A stretch of 64,000 nucleotides of DNA from Gordonibacter sp. An230 (GCF_002159915.1 NZ_NFJP01000012.1:54704-118703); one strand, 5' to 3'. Counted from the first letter of the stretch, positions 26,509 through 37,702 are shown. Notes: generated by a model not told the origin, from the letters alone. Numbers and translations: made by a program.

Positions 26509-29500
26509 ATGAGAGGTCATTTCGAAGCGCCGCGAAAAGCGGTGCAGAAGGTGGCGAGGGCCTTCATGGCGCTCGTGTTGGCTATGACGGGCTCGTTCGC
26601 GGCCGTCCCGGCGTATGCGGCCGATCCCCCTCCTCCGCAAGCTGTCGATGACTCCACCGACCAGACGTGGCAGGACCAATGGGAGGCCAGCGTCCAGTAT
26701 TCGGGAGTGGATCGCAAGCAAGCGCAGATCACACTCAAGCGCATGCCCGCGCAGCCCCATCCGGTGGAGTTCATCGTTACCGTGGATGGCACGGTGGGCA
26801 AGCTGTGGAATTCTGTCGAGAGCGTGATCAGAGGAAACGGCTCCGACATGCTGTTTGGCAACGGGCTGCAAAGCAAGCTCCATATCGTCGAGTACGGCGA
26901 GGACGTGCAGGACTCCGGAGAGATGGGCGATGCGGACGAAGTCAACGGTTTCCTCGACAGCTTCTCTCGTTCCGGAGAGGAGGAGTCGCCCGACGAGCTT
27001 GCCGCCCTGCAGACGGTCATCGACAAGGTCAAGGCGGCGCCTGCTCCCGCGCCCGCATCGGGCGACCGGGACGAGTACTCCCTCATAGTCATGTGGGCGT
27101 TCGGCTCAACCCTTAACAAGCCCGCAGATCAGATCGAACAGAAGCTCATCGAGCTCAAGGCGGCCCTGGATGAAAAGAACGGGGCGCTGGTCACCGTGCA
27201 GCGGCTTGACAGCCTGGGCGACCCGAACGAACTCTGCGCGAATTACGCGACCTCATACGTGCCCCGCGGCGAGACGGAACCCGTGCCTGCGGCCTACGTT
27301 TCCAACAGAGATGACAATTGGAACGATCCGGAGGGCGTGGGTGTCGGAACCGAAGTCCACATCGACAATGTCTTTGACTGGGGCGTGTTCGACGAGTGGG
27401 GTCAGGGAACGGCGTTCGACCTGGATTTGAGCGACAGCCAAACGCTCGTCGAGCGCATAACCGATGCGCAAGTCTACCAGAGCTACCGGTACGACAACGT
27501 GGGTGAAGAAGCCATCGAGGGCTCGAACAACAAGATTCGTCGTATCGAGATCCACGAAGATGGGCTCGGAATCCACGTGCCTTACACCTATTACCAGCAC
27601 GGAGTGCGTCGCGAGACGGGGCTCGAGATAGTTCTGACCGTCGATTTGAACGAATCCGTGTTCGAGCGTCAGCAGGTGTTCGGGCAGCAGGTTATAACTT
27701 TTGATCAGGGGGTTTACGCAGGTTCGTTCGACGAGCAAACCAGGACAGGCACAATGTCTTTTCCCGAGGTCACGTTGGACAGGCAGCGTTACGGCGTAAG
27801 CTACAATCTGGGAGAGGGCGTGTCCGGCGAGGTCCCCGAAACGCAGTGGGCGCTTCCGGGCGAGTCCGTCACCCTGGATGACGGTGCGGGCATTGTCAAC
27901 AATTCTGGAGAGCCCATTTCCGGTTGGATAGAGACGGAGAACTCGGAAAACCCAGGAAAGCGCTACAGCCCTGGCGAGGAGATGCCCATGCCCGAAGGGC
28001 ATGTCGAGCTGAGCCCGGTATGGGGCATGGTTGACGTTGAGTTGGACTGGGAGCTTGTCTACTTGCAGGACGAGAGCAGCCAGATGATGGAAGATCCTGG
28101 CTTAAACGGTGTGTTTGATTTCAGCGACGTGGAAGTGAACGATCAGACGGTTGGCGACAAGGTCAGGTCCATCACGTTCGACAACGAGTCTCTGGGTTAT
28201 GTCGTTCGGCCCGACGATCCGAACGATCCTTTGCGCGTTGATCTCGACCCGGCGGTTGGCGCAGCGTACGCCAGGATCATCGGCGCCGCTCCGGACGGGG
28301 ACGCTCCTGCCGACGGCGCCCTCGCAGAAGGCGCCGCGCCCGTGATCGCCTATCTCAAGGAGAAGGCTGACGAGCCGGGCTACTTCGACATGGTGGTGAC
28401 CGCGCCCGGGGGCGTGGCCCTGCCGGCCAACTGCCTTGGTCTGTTCTCCGACTTGATGGTGAGCGGCGAGGGCGGAAACATAACCGTAACCCCCCAATCG
28501 GGTTGGCAGAAAAACCTTCAGACGATCGATTTCGCCGGCAACGTCGACAGCTCGCAGGTTGAGAATATGAACATGATGTTCACGTTCTGCACGAGCCTGA
28601 CGGAGATCAAGGGCTTGGAGGGCTTGGACACCGGAAACGTGACCGACATGGGCAACCTGTTCCGTCAGTGCAGCAGCCTGACCAGCTTGGACGTTAGTTC
28701 CTTCGATATGAGGAACTGCCAAAACGCTAGCAACATGTTCTCGTACTGCCATAATCTGGAATCGGTGGATGTGAACTGGAACCACGGCAGTGAGGAAGGC
28801 GATCCGGCCAGCGTCGAAGACAATCTGACCAACGTCACGAACATGAATTGGATTTTCGGCCAATGCTGGAACCTCTCCTCCATCAACGGCGTTCAGTATT
28901 GGCGATTGCCCGAGGTGAGGACTCTGCGCAGCGCGTTTCGCGAGTGCCGTTCGTTGACCGAGCTCGACATCTCGTCATGGAACCCCGAGAAGGTCACGAC
29001 GATTTCCCAGATGTTCGATGGACATGAGATGAGCGCCACCGGCTATCCTCAGCCGCCAGAGGAGCCCATGGGGCTTCAGGAGCTCACCATCGAGGGATGG
29101 AACGTCCCCGAGCTGCGCGAGGCGGAGGACGTGTTCACGTTCTGCCGCTCTTTGGAGTCGATCGACCTGTCCACGTGGAAGATGGAATCGCTGACGGAGG
29201 CCAGCAACTTCATCGATTGGGGCCGTTTGAAATTCTCGTCGAGCGACGAGATCAGACAAGCCGTCAATCCTAAGGTGATCAAGTTCCCACAGGGGTTCTT
29301 CAACAAGTTGGGCGAGGGGTTCGAAGTCAGTGACGAGGTTGTCACCATGGGCAACACCCTCGAGTTCGTGGACATGTCGTATGGTCGCTTGAACGAGGAG
29401 TCCTATCTTTTCGATCTGGGCTTTTACTGGAAGCTCGAGAGCGGTGACCCGGCCCCCGATTGCCAGGCCGTGCTTAACGGCTGGACGGTGAACAGGCCGA

Positions 29501-32500
29501 GCGGCTCGCTGAAGACGAACGAGGCCCCTATCAACTACGCCGTTGCCGAGTGCGTCGTGCAGGCGAACGACTGGAACCTTATGGGCAGCCCTCTAAACTT
29601 GCCGTCGCTGCTTTCCCATTGGCCAAAGCTCAAGACGTTCTCGGGTTGGACGGGGCTTGAAGGCGTGACAAGCTTCGAATCCCTGTTCTCCAAAAACGCC
29701 GCCCTTACCGAGGTGAGCATAACGGATGCCGACTTAAGCTCGGTCCAGAGTTTCGAGGATATGTTCACGCCAAGCAGCACCGGCGCTGCTCCGATAACTT
29801 CGATCGATCTGACGGGGTGGACGGTCTCGGATGAGAGCCTCATCACGAAGTCCATGTTCGAGGGTGCGGTGCAGGCCGGTCGCATCACTTCGGCCACGAA
29901 CCTCGTCGTGTCAGACGATTCGACCGGCGCGGCGTTGCTACAGGCGTTCGGCGATGCTTTGGCTTCGGTTCAGGCCGAGTCCGGCGTGGTTGCCGAGTCC
30001 GTCGAGGGCGAGACGGTCGCAGCGACCGACGCTCCCGCGCAGGCGGCCGTCGATGAGCCGGCCGAGACGGGCTCTAACGTTGCATCCGAGATCGCCCAGG
30101 CATCTGCGTCTTCGGATGTCGACGAGGGCGATGAAGCGCTCGAAGGTTGGGAATACGGTACGCCTTTGCCGGTTTCGAGCGAGACGGCTTCCGTGCTGGC
30201 CGAGCCGCAGGAGAGCTCTTCGCCGGGGATCAGGTATTATGAGCAATCAACTCCGAAGGGAACCCAGGTCAAGCTTCGCGCCACCACCCGCTACTTGGGC
30301 GACAGCGGGGCTGGTTCCGGGCGTCTCGATCTGCTCGTTCCCCTGCCGGAGAGCATCAATGCCGTTCCCGATGGCGAGATCGAGCTGGGCAACTTCGAGT
30401 ACGTGACGGAACCCACGGGCGAAGCCATGGGGGGAATCGTTTTGAAGGAGCCTGCGTTCGAGGAGCGCGGGGGGAGCACCTGTCTGACTGCCTCGTTCGG
30501 AAACATGGCCGCTGGCACGCAGATAGAGGTGAGCTTCCTGATCGAGCTGGGCGAGCCTTCTGTGAGCAGCAGCGAGGGGAGCGACCTGTGGTTCATCAAC
30601 GCCCTTTTGGACGAGGGGGCCGTACGCCATGCCGTGTCGGATACGCTGTGCTTCTGGGACGGCGCAAGCGAGCCTGGCGAGGACCATCTGGTGCGCTATC
30701 GCTTCCTGCCGTTCGCGCCGTCCGATGTCTCGCTGCCCGAGGCCGAGGCGCATGCGGCAGGCGAGGCGGTGACTTTGCCCTCCGAACCTTCGTCGCAGTA
30801 CCCCTATTACCAATGGGGAGGTTGGCAGGTGAATCCCGACCAGGGTGTCGTTGTTGAAGACGGCTCCTTCACCATGCCCGACAACAATGTGGACATCACG
30901 GGATTATGGAGCATTGATTCCGCGACGGCTCCGAAGGTTCATGTGGGGTACGAGCTTGCATCCAACCTCGTGCCGCCAGAGCTCGCGGGGCAGATCCCCC
31001 AGGGCGAGGACGTTCCCCTTGGCAGCGAGCATCAGATCGTTGCATGGGCGGAAGGGCTCGAACGCGACTATCACAGCTTCAGCGGATGGACTCCGTCGCT
31101 TACGATTGACAATCGGAAGATCGAAGGTGCGGAGAGCGCCGACACGCCCGGTGTGTGGGTGTTCAAGGACGCCAGCAGAACCTACATGATCAACCTTAAT
31201 AGCGGCAAGATCGACACGATGCAGTTCCGCGAAGCATTGGAGCAGGATGGCTCGCAGGTTTCGGTGACTCTCTCCGGTGCTTGGACACCGTGGAAGGGAA
31301 CCATCTCGTTCGATGCGAACGGCGGTGTCGGCGAGATGTCTTCGATGACGGATGTGGAGCATTATTCCAAGGAAACGCTTCCTGCAGTGGAGTTCACGTA
31401 CGAAGACCGGGAGTTCGCCGGATGGTCGCTCACCCCTGACGGGCCGGTCGCGTATGCCGACGGCGCGTCCGCTGAGGGCATCATCGTGAGCGACGGCCAG
31501 GAGGTGACGCTGTACGCCGTCTGGAATAGAGATATCGTTCACAACGTGGAGTGGCGGTTGGACAAGGTCCAGGCCGATCCCATGCCCACGTCCGTGCCTG
31601 ACGGCGATTCCCTGTCCTGCGCTTTGATCCCCTCGCCCGAATGCACCATCGATTCGGTCCGGGTTAATATGGGCGGTGTCGATGTGACTGAGACCGCCTG
31701 GAACGCCGGAACGGGGCGCGTGGAGATCACCGAGGTATTGGGGAACGTAGTGATTGAAGCCTCCGCCCAGCCCACGGTGCCCCCCGAGCCCCTGGTCGTC
31801 CCCGTGACCTACGAGCTCGACGGCGCGACCGTCTCGCCGATGCCGGACGCGGTCGCCGTGGGGGGCTCGCTGTCCCTGGTCGTGACCGCCGACGCCGGCC
31901 GCGAGCTGGGGTCGCTGTCCGTCTCGGTGGGCGGCGCCGAGGTGCTCGCGTGGCCGGGCGCCGCCCCCGCCGCCGGCGGGGCGACCGCCTCGTTCGACCC
32001 GGCCTCCGGCGCCCTCGAGGTCCGCGGGGTCGACGGCCCCGTGGTCGTCCGGGCCTCCGCCCAGCCCACGGTGCCCCCCGAGCCCCTGGTCGTCCCCGTG
32101 ACCTACGAGCTCGACGGCGCGACCGTCTCGCCGATGCCGGACGCGGTCGCCGTGGGGGGCTCGCTGTCCCTGGTCGTGACCGCCGACGCCGGCCGCGAGC
32201 TGGGGTCGCTGTCCGTCTCGGTGGGCGGCGCCGAGGTGCTCGCGTGGCCGGGCGCCGCCCCCGCCGCCGGCGGGGCGACCGCCTCGTTCGACCCGGCCTC
32301 CGGCGCCCTCGAGGTCCGCGGGGTCGACGGCCCCGTGGTCGTCCGGGCCTCCGCCCAGCCCACGGTGCCCCCCGAGCCCGGGGTAGATTCAGAGGGCGAG
32401 GCTGCCAAGCCCGACTCGCTTGCGCCTCTCGGCGACGCTGTTGGCCTCGTGATGCCCCTTGTCGTGGCAGTCGGAGCCTTGGTGGTTGTCGTGTCCGCAA

Positions 32501-32526
32501 GCCTGGCGATTCGCTCTCGTCGATAG
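26509..32526 (+). CDS. Large secreted/cell-wall surface protein with BspA-type leucine-rich repeats
   Basis: This 2005-residue protein opens with a signal peptide: basic start, hydrophobic core, cleavage after AYA near residue 38. The first ~270 mature residues resemble a von Willebrand-A-like or adhesin head (FIVTVDGTVGKLWNSVE). About 680-1110 are DUF285/BspA-type repeats (NVTDMGNLFRQCSSLTSLDV). About 1390-1675 contain InlB-type β-grasp repeats (GTISFDANGG, FAGWSLTPDG). From about 1680 is a diverged repeat, then two 98-residue repeats identical in DNA. The C-terminus is a hydrophobic helix followed by RSRR; the preceding SLAPLGD could be a degenerate sorting motif. GGAGGAG precedes the ATG. 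It probably acts in adhesion; the ligand is unknown. Confidence 0.82.
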   Translation: MRGHFEAPRKAVQKVARAFMALVLAMTGSFAAVPAYAADPPPPQAVDDSTDQTWQDQWEASVQYSGVDRKQAQITLKRMPAQPHPVEFIVTVDGTVGKLWNSVESVIRGNGSDMLFGNGLQSKLHIVEYGEDVQDSGEMGDADEVNGFLDSFSRSGEEESPDELAALQTVIDKVKAAPAPAPASGDRDEYSLIVMWAFGSTLNKPADQIEQKLIELKAALDEKNGALVTVQRLDSLGDPNELCANYATSYVPRGETEPVPAAYVSNRDDNWNDPEGVGVGTEVHIDNVFDWGVFDEWGQGTAFDLDLSDSQTLVERITDAQVYQSYRYDNVGEEAIEGSNNKIRRIEIHEDGLGIHVPYTYYQHGVRRETGLEIVLTVDLNESVFERQQVFGQQVITFDQGVYAGSFDEQTRTGTMSFPEVTLDRQRYGVSYNLGEGVSGEVPETQWALPGESVTLDDGAGIVNNSGEPISGWIETENSENPGKRYSPGEEMPMPEGHVELSPVWGMVDVELDWELVYLQDESSQMMEDPGLNGVFDFSDVEVNDQTVGDKVRSITFDNESLGYVVRPDDPNDPLRVDLDPAVGAAYARIIGAAPDGDAPADGALAEGAAPVIAYLKEKADEPGYFDMVVTAPGGVALPANCLGLFSDLMVSGEGGNITVTPQSGWQKNLQTIDFAGNVDSSQVENMNMMFTFCTSLTEIKGLEGLDTGNVTDMGNLFRQCSSLTSLDVSSFDMRNCQNASNMFSYCHNLESVDVNWNHGSEEGDPASVEDNLTNVTNMNWIFGQCWNLSSINGVQYWRLPEVRTLRSAFRECRSLTELDISSWNPEKVTTISQMFDGHEMSATGYPQPPEEPMGLQELTIEGWNVPELREAEDVFTFCRSLESIDLSTWKMESLTEASNFIDWGRLKFSSSDEIRQAVNPKVIKFPQGFFNKLGEGFEVSDEVVTMGNTLEFVDMSYGRLNEESYLFDLGFYWKLESGDPAPDCQAVLNGWTVNRPSGSLKTNEAPINYAVAECVVQANDWNLMGSPLNLPSLLSHWPKLKTFSGWTGLEGVTSFESLFSKNAALTEVSITDADLSSVQSFEDMFTPSSTGAAPITSIDLTGWTVSDESLITKSMFEGAVQAGRITSATNLVVSDDSTGAALLQAFGDALASVQAESGVVAESVEGETVAATDAPAQAAVDEPAETGSNVASEIAQASASSDVDEGDEALEGWEYGTPLPVSSETASVLAEPQESSSPGIRYYEQSTPKGTQVKLRATTRYLGDSGAGSGRLDLLVPLPESINAVPDGEIELGNFEYVTEPTGEAMGGIVLKEPAFEERGGSTCLTASFGNMAAGTQIEVSFLIELGEPSVSSSEGSDLWFINALLDEGAVRHAVSDTLCFWDGASEPGEDHLVRYRFLPFAPSDVSLPEAEAHAAGEAVTLPSEPSSQYPYYQWGGWQVNPDQGVVVEDGSFTMPDNNVDITGLWSIDSATAPKVHVGYELASNLVPPELAGQIPQGEDVPLGSEHQIVAWAEGLERDYHSFSGWTPSLTIDNRKIEGAESADTPGVWVFKDASRTYMINLNSGKIDTMQFREALEQDGSQVSVTLSGAWTPWKGTISFDANGGVGEMSSMTDVEHYSKETLPAVEFTYEDREFAGWSLTPDGPVAYADGASAEGIIVSDGQEVTLYAVWNRDIVHNVEWRLDKVQADPMPTSVPDGDSLSCALIPSPECTIDSVRVNMGGVDVTETAWNAGTGRVEITEVLGNVVIEASAQPTVPPEPLVVPVTYELDGATVSPMPDAVAVGGSLSLVVTADAGRELGSLSVSVGGAEVLAWPGAAPAAGGATASFDPASGALEVRGVDGPVVVRASAQPTVPPEPLVVPVTYELDGATVSPMPDAVAVGGSLSLVVTADAGRELGSLSVSVGGAEVLAWPGAAPAAGGATASFDPASGALEVRGVDGPVVVRASAQPTVPPEPGVDSEGEAAKPDSLAPLGDAVGLVMPLVVAVGALVVVVSASLAIRSRR
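31771..32358 (+). repeat. Two tandem 294-bp coding repeats
   Basis: Units 31771-32064 and 32065-32358 appear identical base for base, and a third copy starts at 32359 and stops after about 25 bases. Each codes for 98 residues starting PTVPPEP. The units are visibly more GC-rich than the rest of the gene. Identity this high means recent duplication or homogenisation. Confidence 0.9.
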
Positions 32527-32620
32527 CGTTGTGCTTTCCGCCGTCCGCCTAAGCCGAATCGGGATGAGGCGGATGGCGGGGGCTTGATGGGCCGGGTTGG
32601 TGTTCGGCCTTCAGCTAGCT

Positions 32621-32655
32621 AAGAGGGTCCCTGTGCGCAGGGGCCCTCTTGTTTT
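32621..32655 (+). terminator. Rho-independent terminator after the surface protein gene
   Basis: The stem AAGAGGGTCCCTG / CAGGGGCCCTCTT has a 4-nt TGCG loop and is followed by GTTTTC. It lies about 95 bases after the stop codon. Confidence 0.85.
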
Positions 32656-33005
32656 CGCGGCATCGCTTCTCGGCGTCGCGTCCGGCTCGGTTCGGCATGC
32701 GCATCGCAAACTTTTCCATCTTCGGCACGGGGGTTTGTCCTTTCCGCTCCGAGTTCGTTTCTCGTTGCTCGTCTTTATCCCATCTTAATGTCGTTAGAGG
32801 TTCCTTAACGCTGCGCTCACGTCCTTCTTCCTATCCTAATAACCTGCGGTGGCACCTCTCTGCGCTCTCGCGAATGCGCAGGGGGTTGAACAACCGGTCT
32901 GGCCAGGCCGGATCGCCGCTCGAGATTCCGCGTGGGCGCCGGGCATTCCCCTTGGGGAGCGCTTACGCGGGATGCATGGAGTATTGAGACAGAGGAAGGA
33001 AACCG
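32656..33005 (+). promoter_or_regulatory. kdp upstream region
   Basis: This 350-base gap has no gene. Near 32785-32820 there are spaced CTTAATG / CCTTAACG half-sites, and TATCCT follows near 32833; these are candidates for KdpE binding and the kdpF promoter. GAGGAAGGA just before 33006 is the kdpF ribosome site. The KdpE assignment is inferred from position only. Confidence 0.4.
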
Positions 33006-33098
33006 ATGGAATTCGTAACCGGCTTCGTCGGCGGATTGAGCGTGATCGTCACGTTCTATCTGTTCTACGTGCTGCTCAAGGGGGGTGACGAGCGATGA
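33006..33098 (+). CDS. kdpF: KdpF, small subunit of the K+-transporting ATPase
   Basis: This 30-residue peptide, a single membrane helix (FVGGLSVIVTFYLFYVLL) followed by KGGDER, is the size and place of KdpF, which stabilises the KdpABC complex in the membrane. GAGGAAGGA lies upstream of the ATG. Its TGA overlaps the first ATG of kdpA (ATGA), showing tight coupling. Confidence 0.88.
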   Translation: MEFVTGFVGGLSVIVTFYLFYVLLKGGDER

Positions 33099-34870
33099 TG
33101 GACGAGCTGATTGAATATGGCGTGTACGTGGCGCTGCTCGTGGCGTTGGCCATTCCGCTGTCTGCGTATATCAACAAGGTCATGGCAGGTGATAAGACCC
33201 TGCTCTCCCGCGTGCTCGTCCCGGTCGAGAACGTGGTGTACAAGTGCATCCGCATCGACAAGAACGAGGATATGGGCTGGAAGAAGTACTTGGCGAGCAC
33301 GCTCGTGTTCTCCATCTTCTCGTTCGTCGGCCTGTTCGCCATCCTCATGCTGCAGGGTTTCCTGCCGTTCAACCCGGAAGGCCTTCCCGGCCAAAGCTGG
33401 CATCTCGCGTTCAACACGGCTGCAAGCTTCGTCACCAACACGAATTGGCAATCCTACAGCGGCGAGAGCTCTCTGAGCTACTTCTCGCAGGCGATAGGCC
33501 TCACCGTGCAGAACTTCGTCACGCCGGCCGTTGGTTTGGCTGTGCTGTTCGCGCTGTTCCGCGGTCTGGTGAGCGAAGGTCATCTGGGCCTTGGGAATTT
33601 CTTCGTGGACGTGACGCGCGCCACGCTGTTCATCCTCATCCCGCTTTCGCTCGTGGTGACGATGGTCGACGTGTGGCAGGGCTCGCCGCAGAATCTGAGC
33701 GACTACGAGACGGTGCAGCTGCTGGAGCCGGTAGGCGTTGATGAAGAGGGCAACATCGTGGACGCCGACGATCCCTCCGCCGTGGAGACGGTGGACGAGG
33801 CGACGGTGCCCATGGGTCCGCAGGCGAGCCAGGTTGCCATCAAGCAGCTCGGCACGAACGGCGGCGGCTACAACGGCGTGAACTCGGCCAGCGCGCTCGA
33901 GAACCCCACGCCGCTCACCAACCTCATCCAGTGCATATCGCTCCTGCTCATTCCGGTGGCGTGTGTGTTCAGCTTCGGGCGCTTCGTCATGGACCGCCGT
34001 CAAGGGCGGGCCGTGTTCGCGGCAATGTTCGTCGTGTTCTTGGCGTCGCTCGTCGTCGTGGGCGTGTGCGAGCAGATGGGCACGCCTCAGCTGGCAGCCG
34101 ACGGTCAGGTGTACATGGGCACCGATGGTCAGTCCGGCGGCAACATGGAGGGCAAGGAGACGCGCTTCGGCGTGACCGACTCGGCCCTGTGGGCGACCTT
34201 CACCACGTCCGCCTCGAACGGCGCGGTGAACTCCATGCACGACAGCTACACGCCTTTGGGCGGCATGGTTCCCATCATCCTCATGGCGCTCGGCGAGGTG
34301 ATCTTCGGCGGCGTGGGATGCGGTCTGTACAGCATGCTGGGCTTCGTGATCCTCACGGTGTTCATTGCCGGGCTCATGGTGGGCCGCACGCCCGAGTGGC
34401 TGGGCAAGAAGATCGGTCCGAAGGAGATGCGCATGGCGGTTATCTTGTGCATCACCACGCCGATCCTTGTATTGGCCGGCAGCGCGGTCATGTGCCTCGA
34501 CCCGGCCACGGTGGACAGCCTGAACAACCCGGGCGCCCATGGCTTCTCCGAGGTGCTGTACGCGGCCACGTCGGCCGGCGGCAACAATGGATCGGCTTTC
34601 GCCGGTTTCAACGCCAACACGCCGCTCATCAACGTGGTGCTGGGCCTCGAGATGCTGGCGAACCGCTTCGTCCCCATCGTGGCCGTGTGCATTCTGGCCG
34701 GCAGCCTGTGCACCCGTCCGAAGGTGGCGGTGAGCGCCGGCACGCTGTCCACGTGCAATGCCCAGTTCGTGTTCCTGCTTGTTCTGATGGTGCTGCTCGT
34801 CGGTGCGCTTTCGATGTTCCCCGCGCTTGCGCTGGGTCCGGTCGCCGAGCATCTGATGATGGCGCTGTAG
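33095..34870 (+). CDS. kdpA: Potassium-transporting ATPase subunit A (channel)
   Basis: KdpA is the K+-selective membrane subunit of the high-affinity KdpFABC pump. The 591-residue product has the four selectivity loops: [36 protein letters not shown] and [13 protein letters not shown]. About 10 hydrophobic helices surround them. An acidic insert of ~25 residues ([20 protein letters not shown]) precedes [15 protein letters not shown] in an exposed loop. The frame starts ATG ATG; either could serve. It is translationally coupled to kdpF and followed by kdpB 19 bases later. Confidence 0.97.
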   Translation: MMDELIEYGVYVALLVALAIPLSAYINKVMAGDKTLLSRVLVPVENVVYKCIRIDKNEDMGWKKYLASTLVFSIFSFVGLFAILMLQGFLPFNPEGLPGQSWHLAFNTAASFVTNTNWQSYSGESSLSYFSQAIGLTVQNFVTPAVGLAVLFALFRGLVSEGHLGLGNFFVDVTRATLFILIPLSLVVTMVDVWQGSPQNLSDYETVQLLEPVGVDEEGNIVDADDPSAVETVDEATVPMGPQASQVAIKQLGTNGGGYNGVNSASALENPTPLTNLIQCISLLLIPVACVFSFGRFVMDRRQGRAVFAAMFVVFLASLVVVGVCEQMGTPQLAADGQVYMGTDGQSGGNMEGKETRFGVTDSALWATFTTSASNGAVNSMHDSYTPLGGMVPIILMALGEVIFGGVGCGLYSMLGFVILTVFIAGLMVGRTPEWLGKKIGPKEMRMAVILCITTPILVLAGSAVMCLDPATVDSLNNPGAHGFSEVLYAATSAGGNNGSAFAGFNANTPLINVVLGLEMLANRFVPIVAVCILAGSLCTRPKVAVSAGTLSTCNAQFVFLLVLMVLLVGALSMFPALALGPVAEHLMMAL

Positions 34871-34889
34871 GGAGGCAGGTGAGAGAAAG

Positions 34890-36998
34890 ATGACGACTAC
34901 TCCTATGAAAGACATGGCAATGAGCTCGCTCGCCAAGCGCGCGGTGTTCGATGCGTTCGCGAAGCTGAAGCCTCGCGAGCAGGCCAAGAATCCCGTCATG
35001 CTCATGGTCTACATTTCGGCCATCCTGACGCTCGTTTTGTTCGTGCTGTCGCTGTTCGGCATCGCTGACGCGCATCCCGGATTCATCATCGCCGTCTCGT
35101 TGGTGCTGTGGCTCACGGTGCTGTTCGCGAATTTCGCGGAAGCCATCGCCGAGGGTCGCGGCAAGGCGCAGGCCGACTCGCTGCGCGCCGCCAAGCGCGA
35201 CGTGATGGCCCACAAGCTCAACGAAGGGCTTGTGGCCAAGGGCGCGCACGCCGACGACCCGGCCGAGTTCTTCCGCGTCCAGTCCGAGGAGGTGAACTCG
35301 GCCGTCCTTAAGAAGAAGGACCTGTTCTTCGTGGCGACGGGCGAGCAGATTCCCGCCGACGGCGAGATCGTCATGGGGGCCGCTTCGGTGGACGAGAGCG
35401 CCATCACCGGCGAGTCCGCCCCGGTCATCCGCGAGGCGGGAGGCGATCGCTCGGCCGTCACCGGCGGCACTACGGTGCTGTCCGACTGGCTGGTCGTGCG
35501 CGTGACGGCCGATGCTGGCCACAGCTTCCTCGACCAGATGATCGCCATGGTCGAGTCTGCCGCGCGCAAGAAGACCCCGAACGAGATCGCGCTCGAGATC
35601 CTGCTCATCGCGCTGACCATCGTGTTCCTCGTGGTGTCGGTGTCGCTGTTCACCTACAGCGCGTTCGGCGCTGGTCAGGCCGACATGTCGAACCCCACCA
35701 CCATCACCTCGCTTGTGGCCCTGTTCGTGTGCTTGGCGCCCACCACCATCGGCGCTTTGCTCTCGGCCATCGGCATTGCCGGCATGAGCCGCCTCAATCA
35801 GGCGAACGTGCTAGCCATGAGCGGCCGTGCCGTGGAGGCTGCGGGCGATGTGGACGTGCTTTTGCTCGACAAGACGGGCACCATCACGCTGGGCAACCGC
35901 CAGGCGGCCGAGTTCCTTCCGGTCGACGGCGCCACCGAGCGCGAGGTGGCCGACGCCGCTCAGCTGGCCAGCCTCACCGACGAGACGCCCGAGGGCCGCA
36001 GCATCGTGGTGCTGGCGAAGGAGCGCTTCGATATCCGCGCTCGCGTGCTGGAGGGCTCCGGCATGGTGACCATTCCGTTCACGGCGCAGACGCGCATGAG
36101 CGGCGTGGACTTCGACGGCCACGAGATACGCAAGGGTGCGGCCGATGCCGTCAAAAGCTATGTCGAGGCGCACGGCGGCTCCTACAGCGACGAGTGCGCC
36201 AAGATCGTGGAGGACGTATCCCGCGCGGGCGGCACCCCGCTGCTCGTGGCGCGCGACCATCGCATCTTGGGCGTCGTGTACCTGAAGGACATCGTGAAGC
36301 AGGGCATCAAGGAGAACTTCGCCGACCTGCGCACCATGGGCATCAAGACCGTCATGATCACGGGCGACAATCCCATGACGGCCGCCGCCATCGCCGCCGA
36401 GGCCGGTGTGGACGACTTCATCGCCGAAGCCACGCCCGAGACGAAGCTCGCGGCCATCCGCCAGTACCAGGCCGAGGGCCACATGGTGGCCATGACGGGC
36501 GACGGCACGAACGACGCTCCGGCGCTTGCGCAGGCCGACGTGGCCGTGGCCATGAACAGCGGCACCCAGGCGGCGAAGGAGGCCGGCAACATGGTCGACC
36601 TCGACTCCAGCCCCACGAAGCTGCTCGACATCGTGCGCATCGGCAAGCAGCTGCTCATGACGCGCGGCAGCCTGACGACGTTCTCCATCGCCAACGACGT
36701 GGCGAAGTATTTCGCCATCATCCCGGCGCTGTTCGTCCCGCTGTACCCCGAGCTCGAGGCGCTCAACATCATGCACCTCACGAGCCCGACCACGGCCATC
36801 ATGTCGGCGGTGATCTACAACGCGCTCATCATCGTGGCGCTCATCCCGCTGGCTCTGAAGGGCGTGAAGTACCGCGAGGCCACCTCGCAGAGCTTGCTCA
36901 CCCGCAACCTGCTGGTGTACGGCCTGGGTGGCATCGTGCTGCCGTTCATCGCCATCAAGCTGCTCGACATGCTGATCACTCTGATGGGCGTCGCATAG
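34890..36998 (+). CDS. kdpB: Potassium-transporting ATPase subunit B (P-type ATPase)
   Basis: KdpB is the ATP-hydrolysing P-type subunit that energises K+ uptake through KdpA. The 702-residue protein has the actuator motif TGES, the phosphorylation motif DKTGT with Asp327, the nucleotide-domain KGA segment, and the hinge [11 protein letters not shown]. About seven membrane helices are visible. GGAGG precedes the start. A strong hairpin separates it from kdpC. Confidence 0.97.
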   Translation: MTTTPMKDMAMSSLAKRAVFDAFAKLKPREQAKNPVMLMVYISAILTLVLFVLSLFGIADAHPGFIIAVSLVLWLTVLFANFAEAIAEGRGKAQADSLRAAKRDVMAHKLNEGLVAKGAHADDPAEFFRVQSEEVNSAVLKKKDLFFVATGEQIPADGEIVMGAASVDESAITGESAPVIREAGGDRSAVTGGTTVLSDWLVVRVTADAGHSFLDQMIAMVESAARKKTPNEIALEILLIALTIVFLVVSVSLFTYSAFGAGQADMSNPTTITSLVALFVCLAPTTIGALLSAIGIAGMSRLNQANVLAMSGRAVEAAGDVDVLLLDKTGTITLGNRQAAEFLPVDGATEREVADAAQLASLTDETPEGRSIVVLAKERFDIRARVLEGSGMVTIPFTAQTRMSGVDFDGHEIRKGAADAVKSYVEAHGGSYSDECAKIVEDVSRAGGTPLLVARDHRILGVVYLKDIVKQGIKENFADLRTMGIKTVMITGDNPMTAAAIAAEAGVDDFIAEATPETKLAAIRQYQAEGHMVAMTGDGTNDAPALAQADVAVAMNSGTQAAKEAGNMVDLDSSPTKLLDIVRIGKQLLMTRGSLTTFSIANDVAKYFAIIPALFVPLYPELEALNIMHLTSPTTAIMSAVIYNALIIVALIPLALKGVKYREATSQSLLTRNLLVYGLGGIVLPFIAIKLLDMLITLMGVA

Positions 36999-37011
36999 GG
37001 AACAACGTGGT

Positions 37012-37045
37012 TCCGCTGCCGCCGCGGTCATGCGGCGGCAGCGGA
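37012..37045 (+). promoter_or_regulatory. Intercistronic hairpin between kdpB and kdpC
   Basis: The stem TCCGCTGCCGCCGC pairs perfectly with 37032-37045 around a 6-nt GGTCAT loop. It lies inside the operon, so it may be a partial terminator or an mRNA stability element that sets the KdpB:KdpC ratio. Confidence 0.55.
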
Positions 37046-37065
37046 CGCAGGAAAGGATTCATGAC

Positions 37066-37674
37066 ATGAAACAGGCGAAGACGTGGGGAAGCGGGCTTCT
37101 GCTCTTCCTCGTGATGACGGTCATCACCGGCGTCGTCTACACCGCCGTGTGCACGGGCGTCGCCCAGCTGGCGTTTCCCTACCAGGCCAACGGGTCCATC
37201 ATCGAGGTTGACGGCGTCAAGTACGGCAGCGAGCTCGTGGGCCAGCAGTTCACCGACGAAGACCATATGTGGGGGCGCGTGATGAGCCCGAGCACGGGCA
37301 CGTTCACCAACAACGAGGGCGAGGACGTGCTGTGGTACGGCGCCTCGAACCTGAGCCCGGCCGGCGACGATTTCGCCGAGGCCGTGCAGGCGCGCATCGA
37401 CGAGATCCATGCAGCGCATCCCGAGAAGGGCAGCGAGCCCATCCCGAGCGACCTCGTGACGAACTCCGGCAGCGGCTTCGACCCGCACATCTCGCCGGCG
37501 GCGGCCGAATACCAGGTTGAGCGCCTTGCGAAGAACACGGGCAAGAGCGAGGACGAGATCCGCGCCATCATCGAGAAGTGCACCGAGCAGCCGCAGCTCG
37601 GTATCTTGGGCGACGCGCGCGTGAACGTGCTCAAGGTGAACCTTATGCTGGACGGCATCTTGCCGGTCGAGTAG
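37066..37674 (+). CDS. kdpC: Potassium-transporting ATPase subunit C
   Basis: KdpC is the single-helix accessory subunit that sits on the outer face of KdpFABC and aids K+ binding and ATP affinity. The 202-residue product has one N-terminal membrane helix (GLLLFLVMTVITGVVYTAV) and the conserved motifs GSELVGQQFTD, YGASNLSPAGDDF and DLVTNSGSGFDPHISPAAA. GGAAAGGA lies upstream of the ATG at 37066. A hairpin (37703-37712 with 37721-37730) after the stop may end the kdpFABC transcript. Confidence 0.96.
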   Translation: MKQAKTWGSGLLLFLVMTVITGVVYTAVCTGVAQLAFPYQANGSIIEVDGVKYGSELVGQQFTDEDHMWGRVMSPSTGTFTNNEGEDVLWYGASNLSPAGDDFAEAVQARIDEIHAAHPEKGSEPIPSDLVTNSGSGFDPHISPAAAEYQVERLAKNTGKSEDEIRAIIEKCTEQPQLGILGDARVNVLKVNLMLDGILPVE

Positions 37675-37702
37675 CGCGCGATTGCGTTTTGCGTCGGACA
37701 GG

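Noticed and set aside
33065..35005. 646-aa minus frame across kdpA
   Set aside because: Antisense shadow of kdpA, with His/Arg/Glu-rich composition and no family features.
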